Notes under the pieces: generated by a model | Told to the model about the DNA's origin: nothing | Database searches by the model: none | What the model saw: only the letters and a program-made list of their open reading frames with translations | In this document: in pieces, positions 5,568-7,115 of the stretch | How positions within the stretch are numbered: position 1 is the stretch's first letter | Layout of the letters: each line of letters begins with the position of its first letter | Assembly (NCBI GenBank): GCA_910578785.1 | Contig: CAJTSJ010000058.1 | Location: 1 to 7,115 of the forward strand | Length of the DNA: 7,115 nt | Direction of reading: 5' to 3' | DNA from: an uncultured Muribaculum sp. | Lineage (GTDB): Bacteria; Bacteroidota; Bacteroidia; Bacteroidales; Muribaculaceae | Position numbers and translations under genes: made by a program

Positions 5568-6968
5568 CTATTTTGAAACTGCCATATAGCCGAATCCTGT
5601 AATTTCAGTAGCTTCTACGGTTATACCTTTCGTTGCCTGAGCGGTAGCGGGGTCAATCCGAAATATTGCAGGATAGCCATCGGTTACATTTACTGAAATA
5701 TAGACATTCCCGGCAAAGGAAAGGGCTGTTTTCCCGAACGATGACAGATTCGAAGGAAGGCCTTTTACAAACGTCAGTTTCTTGGATGCGGCGTCAAAAA
5801 TGGCGAGTTCTGTAGCAGAAAAACCAGATTCGGTGAGCGGACGGTCATACATCAGCAGCAGGAAATAGTTTCCACCGGCATGCCAGCAACGCATAAACGA
5901 TTTTCCTCCGGATAGTTCTTCGAGGTTACAATAGTAATCATCAAACTGCGAAGCACCGGCAGGGATACGGACAACACCGGCCGGAAGAGTTGTCTGCTGA
6001 CGTGTATCGGTCATTGTCTTTGCATACGATGGTGAGAATACATAGATATCGCCATTGTCAGCGCTCCAGATGGTCTGGTAGTATTGCGATTTGAAGCGTC
6101 CGCATGGATAGCTTATTTTATCGGATTTCACAAGAGTAGGATTTGTCATGCTCTCATTGTCGAATATTGCAACCCAACCTTCATCTGGATACTGTGTCCA
6201 CTGAAGTTCACCTTTCTTGTAGCTACTCGAATTGGAACCACCGTCGGCAGTCTTGACAAGGTCTTCATAACCCTTACGAATCCACTTGCCGCCATCTGCC
6301 GCCGCACCATACTGGCTGAGGCCCATCGGGATTGCTCCGGAGAATATGCGGTTGCCACTTTGCTCTACCCCTGCAAGGGTCACATACTCACCGTTTCCGA
6401 GATAATTTTCCATAGAATATGCTCCCGTTGATGTATCGTTGCTCCTTGCAGTCTCGGCATTTACATCGAGATATGTCAGAAGCAATGTCTTTGGCAGATA
6501 GCCATTGACATCGGCATGCTCAGCCTGGCCGTTTCCGGTCGACATCGTCAAAATATAATCGTCGTATATTCCGTATGAGGTAAAACGGCTTATCTTGTAC
6601 TCCATGTCACGAGGCGATACAGCTCCGTCAACCGACAACACATAGCTCCTGGTGGTTCCGGCATTGCCCTGATTATAAGTAAGGGCATAAAGATAGTCAT
6701 TGCCATGGAACACCCACTGCGAAGCTCCATCATTAATCAATCCGTTTCCGACAGCCGACAGCGTTCCCTCATCAAGCGATTCTGACGTCAGAAGCACGTA
6801 GGATGTGGCGTTACTGCCCTGGACAGTAGTGGCGATGACAAATTTACCACCATTAATGTTTTCATTCCCGCCTGTCATGTCGGGGTCGTTATTGTCGGAG
6901 CAGGAAGTCAAAACCAGTGCCGACATTGCAAGCGCAGAAGATGCGCGAAGAAAAACTTTTTGTTTCAT
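5568..6968 (-). CDS. xusB: DUF4374 surface lipoprotein, XusB-type siderophore-binding protein
   Basis: The 466-residue protein has a lipoprotein signal with lipobox Leu-Thr-Ser-Cys (C23), followed at once by Ser-Asp-Asn-Asn-Asp-Pro-Asp. This acidic tract is typical of Bacteroidetes lipoproteins exported to the cell surface. The mature part has repeated short beta-rich segments (for example YVLSVDGAVSPRD, IFSGAIPMGLSQYG, NVYISVNVTDGYPAIFRID) consistent with a beta-propeller. No catalytic motif or transmembrane helix is seen. Family recognition (DUF4374) and the gene order TonB receptor - DUF4374 lipoprotein - PepSY protein match the xusABC operon of Bacteroides thetaiotaomicron. There XusB binds ferric enterobactin-type siderophores made by other bacteria and works with the receptor XusA. 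The start lies 19 bp after the xusA stop and the stop is 8 bp before xusC, so all three are one operon. Its promoter, and any iron-responsive operator, would lie upstream of xusA outside the window. The frame is intact although the downstream partner is broken. Ligand specificity is inferred from family and context. Confidence 0.83.
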   Translation of the reverse strand: MKQKVFLRASSALAMSALVLTSCSDNNDPDMTGGNENINGGKFVIATTVQGSNATSYVLLTSESLDEGTLSAVGNGLINDGASQWVFHGNDYLYALTYNQGNAGTTRSYVLSVDGAVSPRDMEYKISRFTSYGIYDDYILTMSTGNGQAEHADVNGYLPKTLLLTYLDVNAETARSNDTSTGAYSMENYLGNGEYVTLAGVEQSGNRIFSGAIPMGLSQYGAAADGGKWIRKGYEDLVKTADGGSNSSSYKKGELQWTQYPDEGWVAIFDNESMTNPTLVKSDKISYPCGRFKSQYYQTIWSADNGDIYVFSPSYAKTMTDTRQQTTLPAGVVRIPAGASQFDDYYCNLEELSGGKSFMRCWHAGGNYFLLLMYDRPLTESGFSATELAIFDAASKKLTFVKGLPSNLSSFGKTALSFAGNVYISVNVTDGYPAIFRIDPATAQATKGITVEATEITGFGYMAVSK

Positions 6969-6987
6969 TGTATTTAAGTGATTTTAA

Positions 6988-7115
6988 TCAGTTTCCGAAA
7001 TATATTCTTACTTTACCGTAGAATGCGCGCCCAGCTTTTTGCAGACTGAAATTATCATACAGACGGGCATTTGTAAAATTGCGGCACTCAAACGAAAGAT
7101 TATATCTGCCATTCT
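6988..7115 (-). CDS. xusA: TonB-dependent outer-membrane receptor, C-terminal end only (XusA-type)
   Basis: The last 41 codons and the TGA stop (6988-6990) of a gene entering from the right edge are visible; the in-phase codons end at 7113. The peptide runs NGRYNLSFECRNFTNARLYD, then NFSLQKAGRAFYGKVRIYFG and a final Asn. This is the classic ending of a siderophore-type TonB receptor barrel: Asn-Leu-Ser-Phe-Glu-x-x-Asn, Arg-Leu-Tyr-Asp-Asn, Leu-Gln-Lys-x-Gly-Arg-Ala-Phe, then an aromatic-rich last strand. Intact, it would form a 22-strand beta-barrel importing a ferric siderophore across the outer membrane using TonB/ExbBD energy. The 19-bp gap to the DUF4374 gene on the same strand and the downstream PepSY remnant support the xusA assignment. 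The plug domain and ligand-binding loops are outside the window, so specificity cannot be judged. Confidence 0.8.
   Translation of the reverse strand, partial: NGRYNLSFECRNFTNARLYDNFSLQKAGRAFYGKVRIYFGN

Noticed and set aside
6084..6431. Open frames inside xusB on both strands (6084-6431 plus, 6146-6358 minus in another frame)
   Set aside because: Both overlap an intact DUF4374 gene and show no domain, signal or ribosome-binding context.
1..7115. CRISPR arrays, tRNA/rRNA genes, insertion sequences, integrases or toxin-antitoxin genes
   Set aside because: None was seen by eye: no regularly spaced repeats, no cloverleaf-like segment in the gaps, no transposase-like reading frame, and no terminal inverted repeats at the composition break.

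Overview
The window looks like chromosomal DNA from a gut Bacteroidales bacterium. Muribaculaceae is plausible, but the sequence alone does not settle the family. The evidence is surface-type lipoprotein signals with acidic residues after the lipid-bearing Cys, TAnnTTTG-type -7 promoter elements, GH43 carbohydrate-active enzymes, and a DUF4374 lipoprotein / PepSY protein / TonB-receptor operon of the xusABC type.

Region 1 (1-1795, + strand) is AT-rich, with about a third G+C in sampled lines. It holds the end of a surface-glycan biosynthesis cluster. A glycosyltransferase with a galactosyltransferase-type (Glyco_transf_7C) C-terminus is cut by the left edge. It overlaps by ATGA a 407-residue protein that has a SAM-dependent methyltransferase domain behind an unrecognised N-terminal domain. 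Composition changes sharply right after the methyltransferase stop.

Region 2 (1829-4769) is GC-rich and devoted to carbohydrate breakdown. A secreted GH43-like protein on the minus strand diverges from a + strand pair: an SGNH/GDSL hydrolase, then a GH43_24-type lipoprotein resembling exo-beta-1,3-galactanases. No SusC/SusD pair is visible, so this is either an isolated enzyme cluster or a satellite of a polysaccharide utilisation locus elsewhere. The divergent intergenic region carries a candidate -7 element for each direction. A strong hairpin terminator at 4875-4910 ends the + strand unit.

Region 3 (4938-7115, minus strand) is a xenosiderophore-uptake (xus) operon read from right to left. 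It contains the last 41 residues of a TonB-dependent outer-membrane receptor (xusA), the DUF4374 surface lipoprotein xusB, and xusC, a PepSY-TM inner-membrane protein. The xusC copy is broken: its N- and C-terminal parts are both recognisable, but they lie in different frames with the whole central section missing.

The most noteworthy point is this decayed xusC behind an apparently intact xusB. The others are the compositional break at ~1796, the odd N-terminal domain of the methyltransferase, and an Asp where the GH43 acid Glu is expected. I found no CRISPR array, RNA gene or insertion sequence, and no clearly undescribed system.
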